Part shown: in pieces, positions 12,801 to 23,962 of the stretch
Layout of the letters: each line of letters opens with the position of its first letter
Numbering within the stretch: the stretch's first letter is position 1
NCBI RefSeq assembly: GCF_036711975.1
Contig: NC_091968.1
Location: 62,001 to 126,000, forward strand
Origin: Onthophagus taurus
Lineage: Eukaryota; Arthropoda; Insecta; Coleoptera; Scarabaeidae
DNA length: 64,000 bases
Direction of reading: 5' to 3'
The notes under the pieces: model-generated
Database searches by the model: none
Seen by the model: the letters and a program-made list of their open reading frames with translations, nothing else
Told to the model about the DNA's origin: nothing
Position numbers and translations under genes: made by a program

Positions 12801-15800
12801 GCTCGCTGGAATAACGCTTGAATCACGAACCCCTTCTGTTGTGGGTGGTGGTGGGATGAAGCCTGCAAGCCCAGTTCCAAGTCCCCATTTGTCTTCCTAG
12901 TGAGCAACACATCCAGGAATGGCAACTGTTTTGCAGTTTCTGTTTCCATGGTAAATTTTTTCATGGGGTGCTGTGAATTGAGATGGTCTAGAAATGTCTG
13001 TTTTTTCCCTTATCGTTCGTAGTGCTTTTCTTTCGGTCACTGTTAAGTTTGCTTTTGGTAGCTTTGCTGTTTTTAGCACTCTCGCTATGTCTTGACGAAT
13101 TTCTTCTGCTTTCACTGCAGATATCCACTTCATATATAATTTCTTCTTTGGGATCCCTCTTTGGAGCGACTGCATAATTTAATAAAGACAACTTTACACT
13201 TTAACATTGGAAAAAATTATTTATCTATCTGCCTTTACCGGTTTCGCCTTTGTGGCATCATCAGATAGAACAGATGACGACTGTTTTGATTGGCAAATGG
13301 TTGTTCTTTTTCTTGAAGGTGGTGCGGCGGTAAAACGATTAATCTGCTTATCCCGACTTCTTTGGAATTCGCGTTCAGCCTTCTCCATGGTTATCCTGTC
13401 TATTTTGTCCCAGTCTTCTAGTGCCATAGAATTGGAAAGTGGCCTCTTACTTCTTCGCTGCTGATCTTTAAAGGTTTTGTGAATTCTTTCTCGTATCAGC
13501 GCCTGTTCTATCTTAATCAAGATCCTACTTGCTGCAGCGGTGTCGATATGGTGCTTCACTTTGAGGAAGGTTTGGCCAAACCTCTTAATAGCTTGTGTTG
13601 TCTAATCCATAAGTTGTCAAGATCCTTGACTCGTTTGTTAATATACATAGGTGAAGGCTTTTACGGCCTGTGTTAATTAATATTAACTTATTGGCAAGGG
13701 CTGATTAATTTTTCACTTTTTTGACACAAAACAAATTTGACACCAACCTAACCCATCATTTTCATACTATATTCAAAATTATAGAGTTTTGCCTTCAATT
13801 TAAGACAGATTATTTCTTAATTCCTCAAAATGAGGTCGGAGTGATTTTTGAAATTTGTTTTTTCACTTTTCAATAATAATCTAAAAATATTTATATTAAC
13901 ACAGACATTTTTCTTACACTAAACAACTAATTGAATTGTCTCCAAAAATAAACCACTCGTAACACATCCGTGTCTCAATTTTAATTAATATTAAAACGTC
14001 CTGTCCCTCTTGTAACTCGGAGGACGACAACAGCAGGAAGGACAAATCGAAAAATATCCATCCATCCTTTTCTTATTAACGAGTCATGCTCATCACTGTA
14101 ATCGTTTATATAACAACGGGAACTATATTATGAGTAAAATTACTTTCAAAGTTACGAAAGATATTATTTTTGTATTAATCTTCTTATTATAAATAAATTG
14201 TACAATAATTCGTTTAAAAAGAAGTGCTACAATTCCATCTTGAAACTGTAGTTTACTCGTAGTGCAAATGTTGAAATAAAAGAACTTTGAATAAACAATA
14301 CAATTTCCCCCGCCATCATTACCTCAGCAATTGTAGGGCATGAGGATAAGGAGGAAAGGAAGTCTTAAACGAACCAGGTGGAACAAAAAGATTATAACGT
14401 TGAAGTACCCATGAAGAAGACGAAGAGTAGGTGAAGAAGAAAAGGAGTTCGTTTTGAAATGGAGAGTCTCTCTCTCCGGTTTAGCAGCAGCTAAACTGAA
14501 ACGGCATGCGCCGCAGCGCACCACTGACCTTCAGAACTGGCGGAAAGTCGTAGAGTCGATGAACTAGTGACCGAAGGAAGAGAGGAGAGAACCGACCGAC
14601 TGTGCTAAAACTCCTGACTGGTTGGTTGGTTCTCAGGCAACACCAGACAGAAGAAGGAGAGATCATCTGTTTTTGGTCTGTGCAACAGCAGCAGGACCGA
14701 CCGAGCGACCGCCTTCCCGGTTTGGATACCTGCTGCATTTCCGACACCAACGCCACGACCTTTTTGCCATTCGCCTTTTTTTTTTTTATTTTAGACTTTT
14801 TTGTCGTTGTCTTCGCGGTTTTGTTTATCCCCGCGTTCAACAGACGACGACATTTGCCAGCGAAGAGATCTAGAAGACAAGGACGAAGAAGAGGAAGGGC
14901 TGAAATCCGGATAAAAGGGTGAACCATAAAAGAATTTGTCATTGATTTCTCCTTGTAATGTTGAAAGACAGATTATTTGAAAATGTTCATCCAATTAACA
15001 TTATGGTTGGATTGAGATAAATCTGAGTTACGGTTTTTATCGTGAGACGACATTTTCATTGCATCACTCTAATGATGAAATTTTAATTCTTTAACTTTGG
15101 ATATTTTTAAGTGGCATAAAAATATGTGCGTAGGTATGTACGTAGCGGGTGCACCAGACAAGTAAAGAAGAGGTGGTGTGGGGTTTGGAGGAAGAGGGAA
15201 GCGCGGCAATGGGCAATTTCCTGTTACAAGCGAGAACCTCCTCTCTCTCCTCCACAAAAAAAAAGAAACACGAAGAAATGCAAGCAAAAAGAACGAAAGA
15301 CTTGAAAAAAGAATAAAGGGAAATAAAACGACAACCGTAGTGTTGCAGACTTGCGCGACCTGCACGGGACTTTCCGAAGCGAACAGGGAGGGAACAGCAG
15401 CAAGTGCAATCGAGAAACACTTGAAGGACATCGGCGCATGTGCGGATGCTATAATTATATCACTTATTTTATTTTATTTTTTTGTTAATTATAATTAGCT
15501 CGATTCTTATTCAACAACTTATTTATAATCAATATCATTATAGGAGATATTAATTCATTGTGATTTTTTGAAATTCTCTTTGAAAATAAAGAGATAGGCC
15601 CGCCATTTAGTGGCGCCATTGCAAACAGAGTGCACATCTATGGATGGATGGTGGACCTTGAATCGGGCGGTAACCCCGATTGCTTGCTTGCAGATATTTT
15701 ACACACCCCGCTTACCGCCTCGTTTGCTTGCTCTGCAAACGACTGGACTGCTGCGGCTAGAACTTTCGTTCTTCGCGTCAGTTCCCTAATGCGCAAGTCC

Positions 15801-18219
15801 GAAACGTGCATGGGAACGAATTTGAGTTATTCCCCCTTGACTCTCTCTCTTTGAGTGGTGAAAATCTTAGTTTCCTTACAAACATAAATAAAATAAAATG
15901 TTTCTAACAAGTCTACAATACAAATTTTGATTTCGATTATGATCTCAAAAATGTAATGCAAAAATTAGTACCAACTCGACAGTATGTATATATACATATA
16001 TGTTTCTGGACGAAAACGGCGACGATGAGGCATCCGTTAAGTAACTTCGCGATCCACTTTTACCTTCATTGACCCCGATGGGATAACCTCTTTATGTACA
16101 CATACATAAACACTCAATGTATTCCATTCCAATGTGATAGCTTTGCGAAATTGTACGCTCGACCTCGATTCAGAACTCGATATCACTTTTGATATACTCT
16201 TAGGTATAAATTAATTTTATTTAATTTAATTTCGATAATTAAAAAGAAAAGAATCTTAAACATAACATGATAAAACCGAATGATAAACATGTTATTGTGG
16301 AAAAGAACTATGTCTAAGACAACAACGATAAAACTATTTAATTTTTTTTTAATAAATCTCTTGTTAATTTAATTTTATCACGTACACATCAAGTATTAAT
16401 TGAACCGATTGAGTGATGAATCGATTGAATATCGAACATTCAAAATAAAGAGAAGGATAAAAGATTAAATCTTGAGTATGTATTGGACAAAGATAGAAAG
16501 GGAGATGCACGCGTGACCATGCGAGGGAACATTGACCAGGAAATGAGGTTTAACCTTCAACCGGCTCTGTCCTTGTGTTGCGAAAATAGATGCACTGTGT
16601 GTGTGCGGTGATGCACATTCTCTCCTTCTACTTCTTCTTTGCCAAGTTACTACTACCGACTTAAGCCATTTTAATTTCATCCTTTGCAATCTCTCAATTT
16701 TAATAATAACAACAATATCACAACTTCTTTATTCGCAACGAAATTAAAAAGCAATCTTAGCAGGAATGGAAAAATTTCATAAATAGAAAAAGAGAAACGT
16801 TTTATCTCGAATTTGATATGCGGAAAACGTTAAGTAAACAAAGACAAGTGTTGTATAGTGAATCTTTGTGTGAAGATTATTTAATATTTACAGTCGTCTG
16901 GAAAGAGTCTGTTTGATAAGCGAAGATATAATGTTTTCTTTTAAGTAAATATTAACTTGGTCGAACATAGGTGTTGAGAAAGAGATCAATATTTCTTTTT
17001 TGCAATCTTATTACACCCACTTGAGACAGATTACTATGTATAAAACAAATAGATCTGGTTTTGCTTAAGTTTAGTTTGCGCAAAGTGTAGCTTCACTCTC
17101 TCTTCTCTATAAAACGATGAAAGTTAAGTTTTCGCTTAAGAGAAACAAGGTCTGAGGATGTAGAAAACTAAGTCGATTTGTTCGTTATGAATCGGGTGAT
17201 TTGAAACGATTTCTAATAATGTATGTTATTATCTTGTAGTGTTGAAAGTTTAACTACACGTTTTAAAGATAAAATAGTTCAATCAGAAATCTAAATACTC
17301 TTTGCAGAAGACTAGATACTGCTGATAGAAGACAAATATTGTTAATGGAATATTAAACACTGATAATAGAGGATTAAATACTGCTGGCAATATATACTCT
17401 TATGTATCTCTCTGGTATACTCTTATAAAATGTGATAATTTTGAGGTTACCTTAATAGTTATGGGTTATATGTATAACAAAGTTTTTCAAATAAAATTTG
17501 TTTAAAATTTGATAAGTTTTTCAAAATTTTCGCTTAATACTGAGATAAACCTTTATCACAAAAATTGATGTATGTTATTTATTCCAGAATTAGATACATA
17601 CAACACCTACTTATCATCACTTCAACAACACCAACAACAAGTCCAACAAAATCTTTTATCGACATACGATCATCACACAAGTCTCCATTCACCTTTCGCA
17701 ACACCGTCAGCTCCGTCTCCACCCAGATCATCATCGATCAACCAACACCATCATCATCACATGGCGATCCCAACATCCGTTATTCAAGCAGCAACATCAA
17801 GCGTGAGCGAAGATCTTCCTTACATGATCGATTTGGCCGGATTTCCAACGAGAAAATTGAAAAAATTAAAAAAACCCAAAACCGAACCGGGCACAGTTAA
17901 AAGGAAAAGCAGAGAAGGGTCCACAACGTATCTTTGGGAATTTCTGTTAAAATTGCTTCAAGATCACGAGTATTGTCCGAGGTATATTAAATGGACGAAT
18001 CGTGAAAAGGGTATTTTTAAATTGGTCGATTCGAAAGCGGTTAGCAGATTATGGGGTATGCATAAAAATAAACCGGATATGAATTATGAAACGATGGGGA
18101 GGGCGTTGAGGTATTATTACCAAAGAGGGATTTTAGCGAAGGTTGATGGTCAAAGATTGGTTTATCAATTTGTTGATGTACCCAAAGATATCGTTGAGAT
18201 TGATTGTAATGGATCATAA
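875..18219 (+). CDS. Eip74EF: Ecdysone-induced protein 74 (E74), ETS transcription factor
   Basis: Four coding exons join in frame: 875-1181, 7144-7320, 10630-10926 and 17588-18219, giving about 470 residues. Each junction has GT-AG signals (GTAAGT at 1182 and 10927). The ETS DNA-binding domain spans roughly residues 372-456 and contains [30 protein letters not shown] and [11 protein letters not shown]. It is nearly identical to Drosophila E74. The middle block [18 protein letters not shown] is also an E74 hallmark. The protein is an early ecdysone-response nuclear activator. The first exon is acidic and contains [10 protein letters not shown] and PLDLRV, the latter resembling a CtBP-binding PxDL motif. 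It does not match the E74A N-terminus as I remember it, so a B-type isoform is likely. A poly-Gly run (GGA/GGT) in exon 3 and His/Gln runs in exon 4 are low complexity. It is shorter than fly E74 (over 800 residues), mostly through missing homopolymer tracts. Confidence 0.95.
3041..3525. repeat. MITE with long terminal inverted repeats
   Basis: The left end (ACAGAGTGTTTCTGTAAGTC) is the reverse complement, with few changes, of the right end at 3495-3525. Similarity continues inward for about 90 bases. The interior motif GGATCAATGC(C/T)AT-ACAGG and the next 30 bases also occur in the larger element at 8704-9850, so this is an internally deleted relative of that family. TA-flanked ends starting with ACAGGGTG suggest a mariner-type mover. 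It has no coding capacity of its own. Confidence 0.75.
6403..6480. repeat. Dispersed repeat, inverted partner of 3526-3595
   Basis: This block, containing TTTGCTCTTTAAAATGGTGT, matches the reverse complement of the sequence just right of the MITE at 3526-3595. Both contain the core GGTGTATAATAA. The family is unknown; it is probably a remnant of another non-autonomous element. Confidence 0.55.
7321..10629 (+). other. Eip74EF intron 2
   Basis: The intron starts with GTTAGT and ends in TTTCCAG. The transposon relic at 8704-9850 occupies its middle. A GC-richer block at 8040-8460 carries a short GGAA microsatellite near 8230-8260 and no convincing gene. The remainder shows nothing I can identify. 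Confidence 0.6.
8704..9850 (+). mobile_element. Mariner-like DNA transposon relic with ~300-bp inverted arms
   Basis: The arms at about 8880-9185 and 9535-9845 are imperfect reverse complements; shared stretches include GGATCAATGCTAT and AAAATTATTTTCACTCTTAG. Between them, near 9249-9530, is a decayed reading frame on the plus strand. One part reads [19 protein letters not shown], like the N-terminal helix-turn-helix of insect mariner-like transposases. Another reads [19 protein letters not shown], matching their RVLHEQxLYPYHxQxVQxL segment. The frame is interrupted and much of the catalytic part is absent, so the copy is dead. The left outer part, 8704-8880, matches the MITE at 3041. Confidence 0.7.
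12465..13685 (-). mobile_element. Penelope-like retroelement fragment
   Basis: On the minus strand, 13660-12990 encodes the N-terminal region shared with the second copy at 52.7-53.5 kb ([20 protein letters not shown], then PKKKLYMKW). 12964-12617 encodes the distal part of a Penelope-like reverse transcriptase ([36 protein letters not shown]). The central polymerase region is absent. The left end, 12465-12560, carries the family's terminal sequence (ACTAGAACTAACACTAG, then a TTTGACGTTT core). The copy is broken in several places and cannot be active. It is moderately old, judging by divergence from the other copy. Confidence 0.8.
14320..15420. other. GC-richer segment in E74 intron 3, possible regulatory region or alternative leader
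   Basis: Base composition rises well above the surrounding intron. Open frames occur on both strands, including one of 153 codons on the minus strand. Their content is Lys/Arg/Ser-rich without a domain and looks accidental. The position inside a hormone-regulated gene makes an enhancer or alternative 5' exon plausible. Nothing in the sequence proves either. Confidence 0.3.
17403..17470 (+). repeat. Dispersed repeat, copy A
   Basis: The sequence TATACTCTTATAAA followed by GTGATAATTTTGAGGTTA and TTATGGGTT recurs with few changes at 19312-19372. The second copy is preceded by a small inverted pair (GCGCCACCT at 19253 and AGGTGGTGC at 19301). These look like ends of a small non-autonomous element. 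Confidence 0.5.
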
Positions 18220-20720
18220 AAAAATTTCTTTAAGACAAAGTGAAAGATCTCAATTTTTTTATTAAAAAAGAAATTACCATGATTAAGATGTTATTAAGAT
18301 AACGAAGGTAAGTAAAGGAATGAAACTTGTATTATAAATGTATTTTGATGACAAAAAGGCAACTTTGAAGCTCAAGAAATATGCTGGATTAAAGTTTTTG
18401 AAGTAATACTCAAAAAGAAATGTAAAAAGCCGGCTTTAATTTAACCAAAACTGTAAATATTAAAGTAATAAAAAATGCAACTTTTTATTCTATGTACAAA
18501 AACATATTTTTAGCCTATTGAAAAAATATATTAATAATTATAAAGAAACTAATAAATCGCAATAGTTACAAAGAGATTAAAAGGTAAATGAAAAGAGAAA
18601 AATTAAGATGTGATATGGACAAGGTATTTTTACAAAAATGGATTTAAAAAATAATTGGAAATTTGTTACCAAGATAAGTAAAGGATAAGTTTGTTCGTAA
18701 GTTTTTAAATTTTTAAGGGTTGTAAGATTTTTGTAATTTGTTATAAAGTTTAAAATTATAATAAGTAAAATATAAAATGAAACAAATTAAAAAGAAGTCC
18801 CTTGAGGTGCTGAAATAATTTGGAATAATTTATAGAATTTATTAAGAGAGACTGTGTGGTGCCTGGAAAAGTTAAAAGTTAAGCGAATTAAAGTTTATCT
18901 CTTCCGTTGATTTATAAATGTTTAGAAGCATATCGTCCATAAATTTCAACCCTTCTTTTATAAACCAAATTGATCTCAAGTCCCACAAATAAATCGCGAG
19001 AAAACGTTTGTAAATACAATTATTAAGGAAATTATTATTAAAAAAATGAGTGTTTCTTCTACAAAAAAGATTTTGTAGTCATTTAAGAATTTTAACGAGT
19101 CTATTTAACACAAAAAAAATTATAATAAAATTCTTTGTACATTTTGTAAAAAGTAATTTATTCACTTCGTTTAAAAAGAAAATTCGATTCAAACAATATT
19201 CTTATTTTTTATTAATTAAATCATAAATGTCTTGATAAATGTCACGAAATTAGCGCCACCTCTGTTTTAAATACATAATTAATATTTCGCCATAACTTCG
19301 CCAGGTGGTGCTGTATACTCTTATAAAGAATGATATTTTGGAGGTTATCTTAATAATTATGGGTTGCATTAAAATTATTTTCAATAATTTTTCCAAAAAG
19401 TTTTTTTTACTGTGATTTAAACACTTTTCTTATTTTTATTAATTAAATTGTAATATATGTGTCTTGATAAATGTAACGAAATATACAACAAAAAAGATAA
19501 CTGAAAATTTATAGTGCAAAATCAATTCAGGCAAAAACTCAAAAAAAAAAAGAATAGAAAATAGATTATACACTTTATAATATATATTTATACAATAAAA
19601 TAACAAAAGCCGACTTTTTTATACAAAAATTATTATTATAAAAGGAATAATATAAAAGAAATTGTAGATAGACTTAAAGAAAATGCGAAAAAAATCAATG
19701 TGAATTAATGTTTTGTGTTTAAAGAACGTATTTGCGTCCAAAATCAATGTGATAATTGTCTACACACAGAGGAAAAAAACATTAATAAATAAATAAATTA
19801 AGTAAATGTTGCATGTGGATCAAAAAATTAAAACAAAAAAAATGATGTTTTTTAGATTAGAGATAAAGTGTATTTAAACTCAAACAAGAATTACACGAAT
19901 TATGTGAAAACGATTATGAGGAAAATGTTAAAGAATGTTAATAAAACTGTAAACTAGATTTAATTAAAAAGAATAAACAAACCAATTTTAATTTTTTAAC
20001 TTTTAATTTTTGCTATTACCGATTTTCTTTTTTATAATTAATAAGAATTGTAAATGTAATGATGTTTTTGTTCTCTTTCGAGTAAGAAGGAAACGCGAAG
20101 AGAGTTTGTATAGATTTTACTTAGGTTAAGTTCCAATTCGACGTATATAAGTTTATTATATAGTTTATTGTAATATTTTTCCCTTTATAAATAAAATATT
20201 TAAAGAATATTAAATTTTTATTATTTAAATAAGTTTTTTACATTAAAATCAATGTTAATAAAATACGTTCAAAAACAATTGTAAATAGTTTTGAAAAATA
20301 ATTAAATATAATGTAAATATACATATATAAAATAAATAGCACCACCTCTATTTTAAACGTTATACGTTATTATAATTATAATTATATACGTTTATATATA
20401 TATTAATACGTTTATCTTGACGTACAATAGAGTAGATACTCCAATTATAGTTTCCGATATTTCTGGGGATTTTTATGACTCTCAGAAACAGTAGTGGCAG
20501 TAATTATCACCCCGAAAAAGTACCTGGACGGGATTTATGATAGGCCCTCTTAGCGAATTAGGTCCAGGGACGCACTTCTTTTTTTATTTTATTTTAAATT
20601 CAACAAAATAAAACAAACATAGTAAAGAATATAAATTTACTAATTATTAATATAAATTTTATTTATATTTTACAAAAAAGAAACATGCAATAATTAATAA
20701 TATAAAATAGTATATTAAAA
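18220..20720 (+). other. Eip74EF 3' untranslated region and downstream flank
   Basis: About 2 kb of very AT-rich sequence follows the E74 stop. AATAAA-type signals occur repeatedly, the best cluster being near 20185-20215. The second copy of the dispersed repeat lies at 19312-19372. A distinct GC-richer block at 20430-20580 is not identified and may be a short interspersed element. No coding sequence is supported. Confidence 0.5.
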
Positions 20721-21290
20721 AACAAGTTTCGTAAGACACGCTTGAAACGCACGAAGTCAAGTTGAAAAACGAGTGGCGAAGCCACGAGTTTTTTAATGAA
20801 TGAGTGTTTTAACTCTTATGAAACGTGTTTTTATGCTATTTTTTGTAATTCGCGTTTTTATACTTTTTTTTAACAAAAATAAAGTAAATTTTGGCAATGT
20901 AGGGAAATAGGTATGTAGCAGTTGGTAACACCGGAACACTTGAAAATAGAAACTTTGAATTGACAATTAGAAACTGTCAAAACACAAAATATATTCACCT
21001 GAAAAAAATGTTTGATGTACACCTCCCAAAATAAGAGAAATTGCTCAGAGTCAATGTCCTCATCATTGTGGACTTTGTATTCGATGCTAAGAACGTGTTT
21101 AAACATCCATAGACAAAAATTGTCACATTGACAACTAGAAAAATTAATGACCCAATGTCACCAACTTGAACTGGTTCCATAAAATGTTACTAAAATCTCA
21201 TTACAGCATCGGATGCTGTAAGGAGTCTCATTACAGCACCCGTTTGAGTACTGTTATAGCTTCCATTACCGTAGCGAATTACAAAAAAAT
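20721..21290 (-). mobile_element. Unidentified repeat family, copy 1, with conserved hydrophobic frame
   Basis: This is about 85-90% similar by eye to the copy at 46700-47225, in opposite orientation. Inner inverted ends TTTTTTGTAATTCGC (20840) and GCGAATTACAAAAAA (21272) flank a core. The core holds the perfect palindrome TTACAGCATCGGATGCTGTAA-like site at 21203-21223 and a minus-strand frame beginning VQVGDIGSLIFLVVNVT. Outside the inner ends is a hairpin region (AAACAAGTTTCGTAAG against CTTATGAAACGTGTTT). Within it is a small CGAGTGGCGAAGCCACGAG stem-loop. I do not recognise the family; the frame shows no transposase motif. Confidence 0.6.
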
Positions 21291-21968
21291 TATTAACGGA
21301 TATTAACAACAGGCAGCAGGGTATTAATTATTTAGACTTTAAAAATATAAATTTGAAATAAATGAAAAGAATTTACACCTTAAAAAAAAAGAAAAAGCAC
21401 TTAAATAGTATTTAGAGTACCAAATAACTGTTTACATTCGAAAAATACAAATTTTAAATAAATTGTTATATTTTTACACAAAGTAATGGTATTTAAGTTT
21501 TTAAATATTTTGTTTTTGTAATTTCCGTTAATGCGGACCTGAAAAACTCACGCCACAGTTTGGGGTTCGTAAACTACCTGTTTATAACACCGTCTTTGTT
21601 CGTTATATGACTGCAGTAATGTCATAAAAACCACCAGAAATATGGGAAACACATCTATACATCTTCATCATTAATTGAAACTTTTAAATTTGATTTTACT
21701 TCACAAAGCATAGGCAACCCAAATCGCACAATTTCATTAAAATCTAATTAGTTATTTTCTATTGTATTTATTGTGAAATATTCCATAGTCAGCAATCTCC
21801 TCAATAAAAAAAGGTAAAGAACTGCAACCAGTGGGATTAGTTCATCCCAAAATAGTGGTTTTTTCTTTTTAACATTGGTACTAAAAACAGCAAGCTTTGA
21901 CGTCTGTCAACTCAATTAACCCATATTGTTATATTTTGTATGGATTTCGATTATTTAATAAAATAAAA
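21291..21968. other. Intergenic and Cyclin K leader
   Basis: AT-rich sequence without an identified gene. The last 100 bases form the 5' untranslated leader of Cyclin K. No TATA box is obvious. Confidence 0.4.
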
Positions 21969-23180
21969 ATGCCTTGTTGGTATTACGATAAAAAAGAATT
22001 AAAAAATACCCCCTCATCGCAAGATGGAATAGATTACGATATGGAAGTGAGATACCGAAAAGAAGGTAATTTAACCTCAAAACTACCAAAGATGATCGCT
22101 TAAATTAATTTATATTTCATAGGTGCTCGGTTTATAATGAGTTTAGGTACAAAAATGGATTTGGGTTATAACACAACAGCTACAGGAGTGGTATATTTCC
22201 ATCGATTTTACATGTTTCACTCATTCCGACAATTTCCTCGCTATGTAACCGCTTGTTGCTGTTTATTTTTGGCTGGAAAAGTTGAAGAAACCCCTAAAAA
22301 ATGTAAAGACATCATAAAAACAGCGCGGGGTTTATTATCCGATCAAAAATTCGCCCAATTTGGGGCTGACCCGAAAGAGGAAGTTATGACGTTAGAAAGG
22401 ATTTTGTTGCAAACTATAAAATTTGATTTGCAAGTTGAACATCCCTATGGGTATTTAATTAAATATGCTAAATGTTTGAAAGGGGATAAATCGAAATTGG
22501 AGAAAATGGTACAAATGGCTTGGACGTTTGTAAATGATAGTTTATGTACAACATTAGCTATTCAATGGGAACCTGAAATAATTGCGGTTGCGTTAATGTA
22601 TTTGGCTGGAAAATTAAGTCAATTTGAAGTTATGGATTGGACAGGAAGGACGCCCAAACACCTCCGATGGTGGGATATGTTTGTGGAAGATGTTACCATG
22701 GATTTACTTGAAGATATTTGCCATCAAGTTCTCGATTTGTATTCACAAACCAGTAATCAAGTTCCTGATAGTCCTCCATTAGCACCTCGAGTGCCAAATC
22801 AACCACAACAACTACCTCCAACTCCATTAAAACCAACAAATGGTCAGGAAAAAACTGAACCAACACCTCCACCTATTAACCCACCACCTCCAGATATCCC
22901 TCCACCATTTCCATTTGGTGCAATGCCTCCTACTGAGCCCTATAATCCTTATCCATTTGCTGCACCACCAATTCCCGCGCATATTGCACCACCACCCCCT
23001 GGACCACCTCCACCTCATATTGCTGCTCCTCCTCCAATTGGAGTTTTCCCACCATTTGGGGGGCCACCGGGACATTTTCCACCTCCAATGCCGCCAAATC
23101 CACCAAACAACTTTTATACACCTCCTCCCAATACTGGCGCACCACCACCTAATATGAGGCCTCCTTATTATAATTCATAG
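21969..23180 (+). CDS. CycK: Cyclin K
   Basis: Two coding exons (21969-22065 and 22123-23180; intron 57 bases, GTAATT...CATAG) give 384 residues. The start [16 protein letters not shown] matches the conserved cyclin K N-terminus. The junction restores the EGARFI segment. Two cyclin folds cover about residues 35-250, with [39 protein letters not shown] and [12 protein letters not shown] highly conserved. The C-terminal 120 residues are a Pro-rich low-complexity tail. Cyclin K activates CDK12/CDK13, which phosphorylate the RNA polymerase II tail and sustain expression of long genes. The in-frame ATG at 22137 is internal and is not the start. AATAAA at about 23225 is a likely polyadenylation signal. 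Confidence 0.96.
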
Positions 23181-23524
23181 ATATTTTATTAAATATTATT
23201 TGTGTTGATTTAATTATTAATAAGAATAAATTTTTTTAATTAAATTGAGTTTATTTTATTATTGATTCTTTTTAAATTTCCATGAAAGTGTGAAATAAGT
23301 GTGAAGTTAGGTGTAAGTCAATATAACTCCCAACAATATTTAAATCTTATTATTTATTTATTGAAGGTTAGTCGATGCTTTGATATTAATTAATAAATAA
23401 AATGTAATGAAAATTCGTAATTATTTTTAATGATTAACTTTATTATTTTGTTAATTTTGGTATTTTTCAACATTTGTATTGACTAAAAAGTGTGGTTGGT
23501 AGCAGTGAAACAAGAATTTCCGGT

Positions 23525-23953
23525 TGTCAGTTTCTCTTTTAGCAGCGTGTCATGGTGGAGTAGACGTAAGTTGAAAGTTTTATTTCATTTTTTGCTTTAA
23601 TTTAATAATTATCATTATAAAACTACTTTAAAGTATTAAATTAGAGTTTAATTAAGCGATGAAACATAAAATTTTGTATGAATTTCGCGATTTTTTTCCG
23701 TATTTTACAACATAAACATACGCATGGTTTGTAGAGGTTATGTTCAATTTTAATCCAAATCTCTTAATTAACTTTTATAATAAGTTGTGATTTGAATCGT
23801 TTGAATATGACTGTTTAGTCATTATAAATCCCAAGGTAAGTGAAATTAAATAAATCTTTGGGTTGTTTTGGTCATATTCAAGCGTTATTTGAATCGCTTT
23901 GAATATGATTGACCACCAGTTTTTTAATTTTTTTTTCTAATTTAATTCTTTAG
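23525..23953 (+). other. NSA2 leader exon end and first intron with hairpin
   Basis: A short untranslated exon with a pyrimidine-rich start region (near 23528-23545) ends at GTAAGT (23566). The intron runs to TTTAG at 23953. It contains a strong inverted pair, GGTCATATTCAAGCG at 23870 and CGCTTTGAATATGATTGACC ending 23914. A direct partial repeat, GAATCGTTTGAATATGACTG, lies at 23793. Introns of ribosome-biogenesis genes often host snoRNAs, but I cannot see a full box C/D or H/ACA set here. Confidence 0.45.
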
Positions 23954-23962
23954 TAATTCAAA

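Larger units (their letters stand above)
10927..17587 (+). other. Eip74EF intron 3
   Basis: This 6.7-kb intron precedes the ETS exon. It contains the Penelope-like element at 12465-13685, a GC-richer region at 14320-15420, and one copy of a dispersed repeat at 17403-17470. CA/TG- and CTCT-rich stretches near 12000, 15840 and 16600 are simple sequence. No additional exon is supported. Confidence 0.6.

Noticed and set aside
12658-13676. Plus-strand frames across the Penelope-like element
   Set aside because: The recognisable reverse-transcriptase sequence is on the minus strand.
14481-14942. 153-codon open frame on the minus strand inside E74 intron 3
   Set aside because: It is Lys/Arg/Cys-rich without a domain, overlaps equally long frames on the other strand in the same GC-rich patch, and has no splice partners.
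20430-20580. tRNA-derived SINE downstream of E74
   Set aside because: No A-box/B-box pair of the polymerase III promoter could be found on either strand.
22827-23157. Trp/Arg-rich and His/Leu-rich frames over the Cyclin K tail
   Set aside because: These are shadows of the CCA/CCT codons of the Pro-rich tail.
23870-23914. snoRNA call in the NSA2 intron
   Set aside because: No recognisable C/D or H/ACA boxes at proper spacing, so it is kept only as a hairpin.
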